From JBFMFE01 sp040752295 (lineage in GTDB: Bacteria > UBP15 > UBA6099 > JBFMBQ01), in contig JBFMFE010000157.1 of NCBI GenBank assembly GCA_040752295.1, positions 1-25,317 on the forward strand: a DNA stretch of 25,317 bases. Reading direction: 5' to 3'. The first letter of the stretch is position 1. Each line of letters opens with the position of its first letter. A model generated the notes under the pieces. It was not told the origin of the DNA. It searched no databases and was given only the letters and a program-made list of their open reading frames with translations. Shown here one piece after another: positions 1 to 7,236 of the stretch. Both the position numbers and the translations under genes were made by a program.

Positions 1-90
1 CGCCTTGGAGTGCGGTGTGTGAACACCGCCTTGACTATCGGAGATGAAGGCGGCGATGGCTCGCCGCAGTCCAGGGAGGCTTCGCCTCTG
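1..90. repeat. Cluster of three short hairpins, probable interspersed repeat
   Basis: Three perfect hairpins follow one another: 12-18 pairs with 23-29 (GCGGTGT/ACACCGC), 50-56 pairs with 61-67 (GCGGCGA/TCGCCGC), and 76-80 pairs with 84-88 (GAGGC/GCCTC). No convincing gene overlaps them. Such compact hairpin runs are typical of interspersed palindromic elements. The element may continue left of the window. No copy of the whole unit was seen elsewhere in the window, so the repeat call is inferred from structure. Confidence 0.5.
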
Positions 91-298
91 AAAATACGTT
101 AGCGAATTTATGAAGTGATACACTAAGCGGCATTGGAAACGGGGCTGGATTTATTGAAGGTTACGCGATAAAATTTCAGGCGCGATAAAATTACAAAAAG
201 CGGGAAGCATGAAAAGCGCCGACAGCAGAAGATTCGGCAGGAAAGCATTCAGCATTTATTGAATATTGAATGTCTGACACCATTCTCGTGCCATTCTC
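91..298. other. Intergenic, no gene seen
   Basis: No supported gene. A 12-bp direct repeat CGCGATAAAATT occurs at 164-175 and 181-192. The right end runs into the GACACCATTCTCGTG repeat that starts at 276. Short reading frames here have no recognisable content. Confidence 0.5.
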
Positions 299-319
299 AT
301 GACAGACACCATTCTCGTG
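276..319. repeat. Direct repeat GACACCATTCTCGTG, two copies
   Basis: GACACCATTCTCGTG is present at 276-290 and again at 305-319, a period of 29 bp, with a partial CCATTCTC between them. The GACACC end also appears in the inverted repeat at 8521-8574. Sequences of this form resemble REP-type termini mobilised by RAYT (Y1) transposases, but no transposase is in the window. The second copy overlaps the start codon region of the following gene. Confidence 0.5.
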
Positions 320-967
320 ACACGATTCTCCGGCGAACAGAACCGCTGTCTGCCGCTGGAGCCTATCCCTTATTCAGCGCCTATCGTCTGCGAAGCCGCT
401 GGCGCACCGGGCACTTTCAACTTCAACGGACCGACTTTCAGTTTTGAAGGAATAAATTACAATAATACCCCACTTGGAGAAAACGCGGTCTGGATTGATC
501 TGGGGAATCCGAATGATCCAGTAATCCCGCTGCCGCTGAACGAAACCAGCATCATCAGCGCTTCAAAGCCAATTTATGTTTACCTGCTTCACCTATATCT
601 CACTTCCCGAAGCGGCGTCGCTCCCGGCGAATACCATATCACAGCCTACACTCAATCATCGTTCTCAGAACTCGAAGACTGGCTCTACGGAGCAATCTCT
701 TTCGGCGCGCTGGAGCCTCAAAGCAAAATCGTCGCCCACTCCGTAGCTTGCGTAAACAATGTGACTGAGGGCAATTTTATCGTTGTTTCCCCACCTCTGT
801 CGAGCATACCGAGTTTTGAGTTTGAGAAGGTGAATGTAAGTCTTGTTACTGATACAACGTATCAGGTTACAGGTCTCGATCCAGCGCAAACCTATCTATT
901 CGCTGCTGATGCGGTGGATGGGGCGGGGAATTGGAGCGAACTGTCCAATATAGAGTTGCCGAGGTGA
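299..967 (+). CDS. Unrecognised protein with FN3-like C-terminus, possibly a gene fragment
   Basis: A 222-residue protein that I do not recognise. It has no signal peptide or membrane segment. The middle is rich in Asn, Pro and Ser. The last ~45 residues (VTGLDPAQTYLF, then DAVDGAGNWSELS) look like the end of a fibronectin type III domain. The ATG lies inside the GACACC direct repeat and no good ribosome site precedes it, so the first residues are probably repeat-derived. The real gene may be a larger surface protein that lost its 5' part. Its TGA overlaps the ATG of the next gene (TGATG), suggesting translational coupling. Confidence 0.45.
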   Translation: MTDTILVTRFSGEQNRCLPLEPIPYSAPIVCEAAGAPGTFNFNGPTFSFEGINYNNTPLGENAVWIDLGNPNDPVIPLPLNETSIISASKPIYVYLLHLYLTSRSGVAPGEYHITAYTQSSFSELEDWLYGAISFGALEPQSKIVAHSVACVNNVTEGNFIVVSPPLSSIPSFEFEKVNVSLVTDTTYQVTGLDPAQTYLFAADAVDGAGNWSELSNIELPR

Positions 968-1989
968 TGATAATGATGAGATCGTTATTATTTATTTTTT
1001 TTCCTCTTTTTTTAAGTTCCTGTGGATTTGGATCTTCTGACAATGTTGCTAATGTAAATTCAGAGATCGCAGATAAAACCGTGAATAAAAGTACAATTGA
1101 AAAGAATGGCTTGCGATATGAATTGAGCGCTGACAGATTTGAGTATGACAAGGGAGAGGAAATTAAGATCACCGCTAAAGTTACAAATATCAATGATGAG
1201 ATCAAAGTTCTTGAATTTCCTTGTGATGATTATTTTGAAGTTGCGGTAAAAAATGGAGTTGATACGACAAAGAATATAAATACTGTTAATTGTCAGAATG
1301 AACTTGGGGTGATTAACTTAAATGCGGATGATAATATCAAGAAGATTTATACATGGGATCAAACAGATAATGAGAACAATCCTGTAAATTATGCTACTTA
1401 CACTATCAATGTCTTACTAAAAGATTCCAGCGATGAGTCATTCTCTCCTGTAGACGTGCGAGTTGTTAATTTAGATAGAAAAGAGCGGGAAGCGGTAGAC
1501 AAAGATGGAAATATTGAAAAAATTGAGACGGCTATCTGGACAGAAAAAAACATATTTCAAGTGGATGATGAAATTTCAATTTACTATAGTTATGTTAATA
1601 GAACTCAAAGAGAGTTGATGTTTTGTAGTCCTAATTCATGTTTTGATTACTTAGACAGCATTACTATATTTGATGGTTCTGGCGATAAGATCTGGTGCGA
1701 CGATGAAGAAAAAAACCTTATTTGCCTTGCATATGGTTTTTGCTATGTTATGTCACCTTTTAGTATGAATACATTTGCTAATGCAAAAAATGAAAACATA
1801 AAGTATGGGGATGGTGCACCATTTGTTACTTCATGGGATCCAAAAGACAGAACGATAATCCCTGATGTTGAAAAAGGAATAGCTGGAGAGTATTTAATTT
1901 ATATGGGTCCTCCAAGATGCAGTCAATCCATTGAACAAATTGATGATAATCGGCCCATCATAAATATAACTTTAACGGAAGCGGAATAA
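967..1989 (+). CDS. Predicted lipoprotein with BsuPI/Ig-like domains
   Basis: A 340-residue predicted lipoprotein. The N-terminus is a hydrophobic signal ending in lipobox LSSC with Cys19 as the lipidated residue, placing the protein on a membrane facing the periplasm or exterior. I chose ATG 967 over the upstream frame start at 931 because it puts the signal peptide at the N-terminus and overlaps the preceding stop. After a linker, a first domain (RYELSADRFEYDKGEEI to YTWDQTDNENNPV and YTINVLL) resembles the BsuPI fold: strands, then a Trp-Asp-Gln motif and a GtYtv-like end. A Cys-rich second domain (MFCSPNSC, WCDDEE, SWDPKD, GEYLIY) looks like a diverged repeat of it. Role unknown. The gene is strikingly AT-rich against the GC-rich remainder, suggesting transfer. 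Confidence 0.6.
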   Translation: MIMMRSLLFIFFPLFLSSCGFGSSDNVANVNSEIADKTVNKSTIEKNGLRYELSADRFEYDKGEEIKITAKVTNINDEIKVLEFPCDDYFEVAVKNGVDTTKNINTVNCQNELGVINLNADDNIKKIYTWDQTDNENNPVNYATYTINVLLKDSSDESFSPVDVRVVNLDRKEREAVDKDGNIEKIETAIWTEKNIFQVDDEISIYYSYVNRTQRELMFCSPNSCFDYLDSITIFDGSGDKIWCDDEEKNLICLAYGFCYVMSPFSMNTFANAKNENIKYGDGAPFVTSWDPKDRTIIPDVEKGIAGEYLIYMGPPRCSQSIEQIDDNRPIINITLTEAE

Positions 1990-1991
1990 TA

Positions 1992-2141
1992 ATGACGCCT
2001 TTTAAAACAAGAACGATTCTTCTGATTCTTGGATGTTTATGTTTTGCATCAACGGCATATTCCCAAAATTCTCAAAAATGGTGTAAAATGGGGTCAGTAA
2101 AATGGGGTCAGGGTAAAATGGGGTCAGAGCTGGAAAATTGA
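1992..2141 (+). pseudogene. Secreted protein cut off after its signal peptide by a repeat block
   Basis: An ATG two bases after the lipoprotein stop opens a 49-codon frame. Residues 1-25 form a clear Sec signal: basic MTPFKTR, hydrophobic core ILLILGCLCF, then ASTAYS before the likely cleavage. Shortly after maturation the frame enters the triple AAAATGGGGTCAG repeat and reads repeat-encoded residues (KMGSVKWGQGKMGSELEN) to the stop. The simplest reading is a third gene of the preceding operon whose mature part was displaced by repeat insertion or deletion. Composition is AT-rich like the two genes before it. A functional small secreted peptide is possible but unlikely. Confidence 0.5.
2085..2127. 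repeat. Triple AAAATGGGGTCAG repeat
   Basis: AAAATGGGGTCAG occurs at 2085-2097, 2099-2111 and 2115-2127, followed by AGCTGGAAAATTGAATTTT. This GGGTCAG word next to an AAAATTGAATTTT-like tail resembles repeat termini seen around REP-associated transposases. No transposase is present here. The block ends the signal-peptide gene at 1992. Confidence 0.6.
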
Positions 2142-2151
2142 ATTTTGGGGC

Positions 2152-2190
2152 GCCTGTCTGCCGCGCCATGCGCGACACGCGCAGGCAGGC
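2152..2190. repeat. GCCTGTCTGC...GCAGGCAGGC palindrome
   Basis: The left arm GCCTGTCTGC and right arm GCAGGCAGGC form an imperfect 10-bp inverted repeat around a GC-rich centre (CGCGCCATGCGCG). Related words recur at 2821-2880 and 16933-17071, so this is a member of a small dispersed family. Confidence 0.55.
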
Positions 2191-2429
2191 ATCTTTGCGA
2201 TTCCCTGCCTATTGAGGTTTGCATAAGCAATGGAAAGTCGGCAGTGTCCCAGTAATTAGTTGATTAATTTTATGAATTCCGATAAACGCATGGAAACAAG
2301 CCTTTTTTTGTCTTTGATGGCGCCCCGACGATTGGGATTCTATTTTCATAGGAGAACAGGAGAATTTTCTTTTATCAACCAATTAAAGGAACACTACCGG
2401 AAAGTCTCCTCTCTTTCAAATTGCCTGTT

Positions 2430-2571
2430 GACAGGCTGGAAGCCTGTCCCACAATTACAAGAGGATCCTTTTCAAGTGGGACGGCAAATCGATGAGCGTT
2501 CCGGCGTCGGTGAAATCGTCCCACAATTACAGGAGAATCCTTTGTTAAGTGGGACAGGCATCTTGCCCGTC
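2430..2571. repeat. GACAGGC/GCCTGTC palindromic repeat cluster
   Basis: The cluster opens with palindrome GACAGGCTGGAAGCCTGTC at 2430-2448. Two related hairpins follow at 2446-2482 and 2518-2555, each running from GTCCCAC to GTGGGAC and sharing the interior CACAATTACA. It closes with GACAGGCATCTTGCCCGTC at 2553-2571. The same words recur at 8748-8836. It is arranged like BIME/REP clusters in other bacteria. Confidence 0.7.
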
Positions 2572-2820
2572 GGAAAAAGCTCACTCTATTTTCTTTTATT
2601 TTTGAGCCTGCCCAAAAACCAGTTAGTTGCTGGATGACAATATACATTTGCGAGCAACACAGCGCTGAAATCACCGGCAATTGCATATTTTCGCAACACC
2701 GGCGCATTTTTTTTACGAGTTTGCAGACATGCTCTTTTGCACTCAATAATTTTGCGCTTCCGGATTTAGAGTGGGTAGTGATGACAGACAGGGTGTGGAT
2801 AAAGCCGTTCATCGGAGCGA

Positions 2821-2880
2821 CCTGCCTGCCGGCTGCCTGTGCGTACGGGGCATCGTAAGCACGCAGACAGGGCAGGCAGG
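2821..2880. repeat. CCTGCCTGCC...GGCAGGCAGG palindrome
   Basis: Perfect 10-bp arms lie at 2821-2830 and 2871-2880. Homology continues inward (CTG..TGCGT against ACGCAGACAG) around a central GTACGGGGCATCGTAAGC. It shares words with 2152-2190 and 16933-17071. Confidence 0.6.
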
Positions 2881-3001
2881 AGCGGAGACCCTTGACGGCG
2901 GCAAGCGAGCGAGTATAATCGTGAAAAAGGGCGTTGGTCCGAAATTCCGGTCATGTCCCCCGAATCCCCGCTATGAAAGCCGCTTTTCGCCTGAGCGCCG
3001 T

Positions 3002-3640
3002 TTACCGGCTTTTGGGGATTGCACACAGGCCGCTTTTAATGATGCAGAACGCTTTTTCCTGCAAAGCCGGCAGTGTTTCTTTCAGTCCGAGGTTTGTTCT
3101 TGTCTCGCTGAAATGAACTATGCCCAGGAAGATTGACCACAGGGTCATGGCTACGTCCGCGGCATTTTCTTTCGCGTATATTTCTTCGTGCATGCTTTCC
3201 CTGATAATTTCCGCGAATGATTCGAAGTTGTCGCCCGAGACGCGGTTTATCTGAGCGATGGTTTCTTCCGAAAGCGAGGATTTCAGATTCTCATTGTTAA
3301 GGAACATGATGATTTTGAACAGTTCCGGTTCTTTTTTATAGAACCTGAAAAAGTAATCCCACGTCGCCCGGATTTTTTCGGCTGGAGAAACGTTCCTTTT
3401 TTTGATTTTTCTGATTTCCCTGGTGAAATGCTCCATGCTTTCAAACAGCAGGGACACGTAGATTTCCTCTTTGCTTCTGAAATAGCGGTAGAGCGTGCCG
3501 GGCGCCAGTTCAGCGGCGTTCGCTATGTCCTCGATTGTGGCGTTCTGGAATCCTTTTTTATAAAAGACTTTCTGCGCTGATTTTAATATAAGGTCTATCC
3601 GCTGCCGTTTTTCCCTCTCTCTTCTTTCCTTCACTCCCAT
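3002..3640 (-). CDS. TetR-family transcriptional regulator
   Basis: A 212-residue repressor. The N-terminal helix-turn-helix is clear (about residues 15-61: TIEDIANAA, then GTLYRYFRSKEEIY), followed by an all-helical ligand domain typical of TetR proteins in length. I placed the start at ATG 3640 rather than the longer frame start at 3661, because GGGAGA lies about 8 nt upstream and the protein then begins directly before the recognition domain. It is the last gene of a minus-strand unit headed by an acyl-CoA dehydrogenase. The dyads upstream of that gene resemble the FadR consensus, so a fatty-acyl-CoA-responsive repressor is a reasonable inference. Ligand specificity is not visible in the sequence. 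Confidence 0.88.
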   Translation of the reverse strand: MGVKERREREKRQRIDLILKSAQKVFYKKGFQNATIEDIANAAELAPGTLYRYFRSKEEIYVSLLFESMEHFTREIRKIKKRNVSPAEKIRATWDYFFRFYKKEPELFKIIMFLNNENLKSSLSEETIAQINRVSGDNFESFAEIIRESMHEEIYAKENAADVAMTLWSIFLGIVHFSETRTNLGLKETLPALQEKAFCIIKSGLCAIPKSR

Positions 3641-3691
3641 AAAATTTCTCCCGGTCCGCAACGGACCGATATGAAATGATTATATTGCATG

Positions 3692-4040
3692 CTATCTCAT
3701 ATCCACAACAATTCTTACCGGGTTTCCGGTTTTTTCATGCAGGTTCTTCAGACCCTGATTGATCTCCGTAAGCTCGATCACGGATGTTACCGACTTTGAG
3801 AGGTCGAGTTCTCCGTTCAGGATGTGGTTTATAACCTTCCGAATGTCATCCCTGTCCATGCCGAAAGAGCCGATCAGTGAAAATTCATTGCCCACAAAAT
3901 GAACGGCTGGGACGGTCTGGATTTTCTCGATTCCGACCCCCACAACCACGGCTCTTCCGCCTCTTTTCAGCGCCTTCACGGCTTGTGTCAAGCGGCGGGC
4001 GTTTTTGACCCCCTTTTGGCGTCCAAAGTTAACCCCTCTG
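3692..4040 (-). pseudogene. C-terminal remnant of zinc-type alcohol dehydrogenase (MDR family)
   Basis: This frame encodes only the last ~115 residues of a medium-chain dehydrogenase. Visible are the end of the Rossmann domain (LTQAVKALKRGGRAVVVGVG) and the returning catalytic-domain strand and helix (FSLIGSFGMDRDDI, then ITEL-like SVIELTEINQGLKNLH, and VRIVVDMR at the end). Family members are about 340-350 residues, so the N-terminal zinc/catalytic domain and most of the cofactor domain are absent. The left limit (~4040) is where homology gives way to acyl-CoA dehydrogenase sequence in another frame. It has no start or ribosome site of its own. It lies 51 bp before the TetR start and was probably once a full gene of the same operon. 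Confidence 0.7.
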
Positions 4041-4911
4041 TGGTGCGCATGTCGGCGTATTTCTGCTTCCAGTACCCGTGCTTCAGGACGGGCGTTCCGA
4101 AAACTTCCCGCTGAAGCCCGTATCGCTTCGCCTCTTCCAGAAGAAGTTCCATCAAACCGTTTGCAAACGAGGCGAGCACTATCCGCTCGCCCTGAAAACA
4201 TTTCATGATGTAGTAAAATCCCTTGCCGTCCTCGCCGATGAGATACCTTTGCGGGATGCGGCAGTCCTCGAACGACAGTTCGGCAAGGTCGCCGCACTTC
4301 GTGCCCATTTTTTTCAACTTTCTTGAAACGGTGAACCCTTTCGTGTCGGTCGGGAAAACCACGAGGCTGATGCCGTGAGAGCCGGGGCCGCCCGTCCTCA
4401 CCGCGAGTGTGACGAAATCCGCCCGCGTCCCGTTGGAAATGAACGTTTTCGCGCCGTTGATCACATAGTCGCCGCCGTCTTTTTTCGCGGCAGTCTGAAT
4501 CCCCGCCGCATTGCTGCCGAAGCCGGGTTCAGTGATGCCGAGGGCGAAGATTTTTTCGCCCGATATGGCGGACGGCAGGAATTCTTTTTTCAGTTCCTCC
4601 GCGCCGAACTCGTTTATCGAGGAAGTAGCCATCTCCGTCTGCACGAGGACGCCAATCGCCGCGCCCAGGCAGTGAACTTTCGCCAGCTCCTCGCAGAGGA
4701 TCACCGTGTACCAGTAGTCCTGCCCGACCCCGCCGTAGTCCTCCGGGAAGCGTATGCCGAGGCAGCCCAGTTTGCCGAATTTTGCGAAAATCTCCTTCGG
4801 AAAAATCTCCGCCGCCTCCCACTCGTCGGCGTGGGGCTTCAATTCCGATTCCGCGAAATTTCTTATGGATTTTCTGAACATGTTGTGTTCTTCCGTGAAG
4901 TATGCCGTCAT
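3988..4911 (-). pseudogene. Acyl-CoA dehydrogenase, C-terminally truncated
   Basis: A 307-codon frame starting at ATG 4911 with GGGGGGTGA about 9 nt upstream. It matches FAD-dependent acyl-CoA dehydrogenases, which desaturate acyl-CoA in beta-oxidation: N-terminal helices, PEDYGG at 56-61, the flavin/substrate strand GITEPGFGSN at 125-134, and VINGAKTFISNG at 150-161. Homology stops near residue 291 (KYADMRTT, about position 4038). The remaining residues, ending KTPAA, are alcohol-dehydrogenase DNA read in the wrong frame. Normal length is ~380-390 residues, so the C-terminal helical domain with the catalytic Glu is missing and the product should be inactive. This is either a real deletion or an assembly join. 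Confidence 0.8.
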
Positions 4912-4947
4912 GACCGTTTCACCCCCCGCCCGTTGTCAATAGTGAAA

Positions 4948-4988
4948 TTCATTAAATGAACCATATTCACAAATGATAATGTCATTCA
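4948..4988 (-). promoter_or_regulatory. Two FadR/TetR-like operator dyads
   Basis: Site 1 (4970-4988, minus strand TGAATGA-CATTA-TCATTTG) overlaps the -10 box. It closely resembles the Bacillus subtilis FadR consensus TGAATGAMTANTCATTCA with one extra central base. Site 2 (4948-4960) is the odd-centred palindrome TTCATTTAATGAA, in the expected 5' leader. The TetR gene is in the same unit, so autorepression is likely. Binding by that protein is inferred, not shown. Confidence 0.55.
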
Positions 4989-5004
4989 TGCGAATCCATG
5001 TCAA
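4976..5004 (-). promoter_or_regulatory. Sigma70-like promoter of the acyl-CoA dehydrogenase unit
   Basis: On the minus strand a perfect TTGACA (4999-5004) is followed by 17 bp and CATTAT (4976-4981, four of six consensus bases). It lies 65 bp upstream of the acyl-CoA dehydrogenase ATG and overlaps a dyad at 4970-4988. Confidence 0.65.
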
Positions 5005-5096
5005 CCCCCAAATCAGAAATTTTTCAGTGAAGGATAAAAACGTTTCTTTGAAACGACGTGGTTCAGACAGGCGGCTGGCAGGGTTTGTGGACTGCG

Positions 5097-6218
5097 TCAG
5101 GCTTTCAGGATTTCCTCGAGGCGCGCGAGGTCCGTCAACGGCGAGATGGGTCTCTCTATGAACGTCCCCTTGTTCCTGTAATCGGCGAGGTCGAGGTGGT
5201 AGGGTTTTATGGGGCGCTCGCCGTCGAAGAGGACGAGGACCCGGGGTCTGAGGGGGTTGTCCTTGTTGCCCGATATGACCACACCGCGCAGCTCGTTGCT
5301 GAGCAGTATGAACGTTCCGGGCGGAAAGAGCGAGACCGTGCCGATGAACGCCCGTCTGACCTTCGGGTGGAAGAGGTCGGGGGGCGACTTGATGATCAGC
5401 GGCAGGGCGCGGTGCGGCTCGAGGGCGTTTTGCCCGCCGTAGGGTGCGGTGAGCGTGCAGTAGGCTTCGGCTATTGCGAGCACGGCGGCGGTCTCGGGAA
5501 TCTCTCCGCCGGCTGCGCCGCGCGGATACCCGCTCCCGTCGTGGAGTTCGTGGTGCATCAAAACGGCGTCGAGGACGTCCCGGGAAATTCCCTCTATCGA
5601 GGAAACGATCTCGCGGCTCAGTTCCGGGTGTCTCTTTATCCGCCCCGGTTTTGCGGTGAGCATGCAGTTGTCCCACGAGTCCTTCTTGTACCTCATCATT
5701 CCGAGGTCGTGAAGCAGGCTGGCGATGCCCAGGGATTTCAGTTTCTCCGCTCCCACGCCCGCTTTTTTCCCCACCACCGTCGCGATCACGCACACGTCCA
5801 CGCTGTGCCTGTAGAGGTACTCGTCGGACGTTCTGATCCGCGAGAGCAGCGACAGTATGCTCGACTCCATCGAGACCACTTCGAGTATCCGGGTCACGGA
5901 TTGAGTGATCACCCCTATCTCGCACGACTGCCCTTCGAGGACGCTCGAGCAGATGCGCGTCAGCGAGCTTATCGCGTCCTCGTACGTCTGGCGCGCGAGC
6001 ATGCGGATTGATTCGCTGAAGGGGACCGACACCGAGTACCCGTCGTCAATCGTCTCGATGAACACGAACTCGATGCCCCACTGCTGGAGCTTCCGTATGT
6101 GTCCCTTCTCGAGCATCACGCCTCTCTGTATTAGTTCGCGTCCCGAGGCGCTCAGGATGGTCACCGGGCGGGCTAATATCATGCCCGGAACGGCTTCGCG
6201 CAGGTGGATTTTCTCCAT
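5097..6218 (-). CDS. HD-GYP domain protein (candidate cyclic-di-GMP phosphodiesterase)
   Basis: A 373-residue soluble protein. HD-GYP enzymes hydrolyse cyclic di-GMP at a two- or three-metal site. The N-terminal ~125 residues are a non-enzymatic segment (AVPGMILARPV and RGVMLEKGHIRKL, typical of short HD-GYP proteins). The HD-GYP core runs from about 130 to 320: H138 (YRHSV), H170-D171 (LLHDLG), H197 (RHPE), H222-H223-E224 (MHHELHDG) and GSGYP at 228-232. The later metal Asp, normally in an ADxxDA motif, is Glu251 (IAEAYCTL). Start ATG 6218 has GGTGAG 4-9 nt upstream. It lies 108 bp downstream of the hydrolase gene on the same strand, probably co-transcribed with rodA. Confidence 0.85.
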   Translation of the reverse strand: MEKIHLREAVPGMILARPVTILSASGRELIQRGVMLEKGHIRKLQQWGIEFVFIETIDDGYSVSVPFSESIRMLARQTYEDAISSLTRICSSVLEGQSCEIGVITQSVTRILEVVSMESSILSLLSRIRTSDEYLYRHSVDVCVIATVVGKKAGVGAEKLKSLGIASLLHDLGMMRYKKDSWDNCMLTAKPGRIKRHPELSREIVSSIEGISRDVLDAVLMHHELHDGSGYPRGAAGGEIPETAAVLAIAEAYCTLTAPYGGQNALEPHRALPLIIKSPPDLFHPKVRRAFIGTVSLFPPGTFILLSNELRGVVISGNKDNPLRPRVLVLFDGERPIKPYHLDLADYRNKGTFIERPISPLTDLARLEEILKA

Positions 6219-6318
6219 CGTCTCACCGCTCTGATAACACCTGTTGCGGGTATCCTCTCTTCATATTCTTACGCGAACGCCGTCCGTTCGGCAAGGGGGC
6301 GCTCCTTTTCACGCCGTC

Positions 6319-6336
6319 CGGCGGTCTCAACCGCCG
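6319..6336 (-). other. Hairpin with the hydrolase stop codon in its loop
   Basis: Perfect 7-bp arms CGGCGGT (6319-6325) and ACCGCCG (6330-6336) enclose a 4-nt loop containing the TGA of the hydrolase gene. There is no T-tract, so it is not a standard intrinsic terminator. It may stabilise or punctuate mRNA between the hydrolase and the HD-GYP gene. Confidence 0.4.
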
Positions 6337-7217
6337 AGGTTGTTCCCCATCCACTCGAGCAGCGCCGGGACGAGAAGCCCGGCCGGGATGGTGTGTCCGG
6401 CGGGCAGCATAACGAGTTTTTTCGGCTCGCCCGCCGCCTCGAACAGCGCCTTAGCGCTCTCGGGCGGGATGAGAACGTCGTCCTCGCCGTTCACCATCAG
6501 GAGCGGGCGCGGCGATATCCGCCCGATGTACCCCCTGCCGTCCATTATCAGCGCGGTCTCCCTGTATCCGGGCATCATCTTCAGCGGCGCAAACGTGTTT
6601 TCAAACGACCCGCAGACGACGAGCGCCACCGCCTTCACCCGCTTGTCCAGCGACGCGAACACCGTCCCCTCGAACGAGCCGAGGCTGTAGCCTATATACC
6701 CCAGCCGCCCGGCGTCCAGGTCGCCGCGACCCTTCAGGTAGTCCACCGCCCGCCGAAGGTCCACCACCGTCTGCACGAACACGTCGCGGAAGGTCACGGG
6801 ATAGCGTACCAGTTCTCTGGAAACATCCGTCGCGCGTTCGCCGTGAAGCTCTCCGTCCATGATGAACACCGCGTAACCGCCCCTGATCAGTTCCACCCCG
6901 TACTTTTCGAACATGTTGTCCTTGTTGTCGTTTATGCCGTGCTGGAACATCAGGACGGGGTGAGGGGGGGACCCCCTCGCCGGCAGCGCGAGTATCGCCT
7001 GCGCCACGCGCTCGTGCCGGCTGCGGAAACTCACGTGGTACTTCGTGTAATCGCCGGTCTCCTCCACCTTCTCTTCACGCAGGTTCATCGGAAGGTCCCT
7101 GTCGTAGTCGAACAGCGTCTCCACGGGGACCGCCGTTTCCCTGCCCGCGCACGGCGCCGCCGTCACGAGCGCGAACAGACACAACGCGTGCAGAACGGTT
7201 CCTCTTCTCGCGGTCAT
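6327..7217 (-). CDS. Secreted alpha/beta hydrolase
   Basis: A 296-residue hydrolase with an N-terminal Sec signal (MTARR, then hydrophobic VLHALCLFALVTA; cleavage probably near residue 25). Cys23 follows Pro, so it is not a proper lipobox. The core shows the oxyanion turn FQHGIND at 91-97, nucleophile elbow GYSLG with Ser178, an acidic member in NGEDDVLIPPE (Asp246 or Asp247), and catalytic His275 in LPAGHTIP. This arrangement is seen in dienelactone-hydrolase and acetyl-xylan-esterase-like enzymes; an ester-cleaving periplasmic role is likely, substrate unknown. The start has a strong GGAGG 7 nt upstream. It begins 19 bp after rodA stops, so the two are probably one transcript. Confidence 0.82.
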   Translation of the reverse strand: MTARRGTVLHALCLFALVTAAPCAGRETAVPVETLFDYDRDLPMNLREEKVEETGDYTKYHVSFRSRHERVAQAILALPARGSPPHPVLMFQHGINDNKDNMFEKYGVELIRGGYAVFIMDGELHGERATDVSRELVRYPVTFRDVFVQTVVDLRRAVDYLKGRGDLDAGRLGYIGYSLGSFEGTVFASLDKRVKAVALVVCGSFENTFAPLKMMPGYRETALIMDGRGYIGRISPRPLLMVNGEDDVLIPPESAKALFEAAGEPKKLVMLPAGHTIPAGLLVPALLEWMGNNLGG

Positions 7218-7236
7218 CTTCCACCTCCCGGCGCCG

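Larger units (their letters stand above)
2142..3001. other. Gene-free stretch made of repeat elements
   Basis: About 860 bp separate the truncated secreted gene from the TetR gene. It contains at least three palindromic repeat blocks (2152-2190, 2430-2571, 2821-2880). Open frames crossing it on either strand run through the palindromes and have no recognisable protein content. I see no promoter or RNA gene that I could support. Confidence 0.6.

Noticed and set aside
2260..2637. 125-codon plus-strand frame
   Set aside because: It runs through the GACAGGC palindromes; residues such as LTGWKPVPQLQ are repeat-encoded.
4041..4297. N-terminal part of the frame containing the alcohol dehydrogenase remnant
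   Set aside because: This stretch is acyl-CoA dehydrogenase DNA read out of frame; dehydrogenase homology begins only near 4040.
5058..6011. 317-codon plus-strand frame
   Set aside because: Antisense shadow of the HD-GYP gene.
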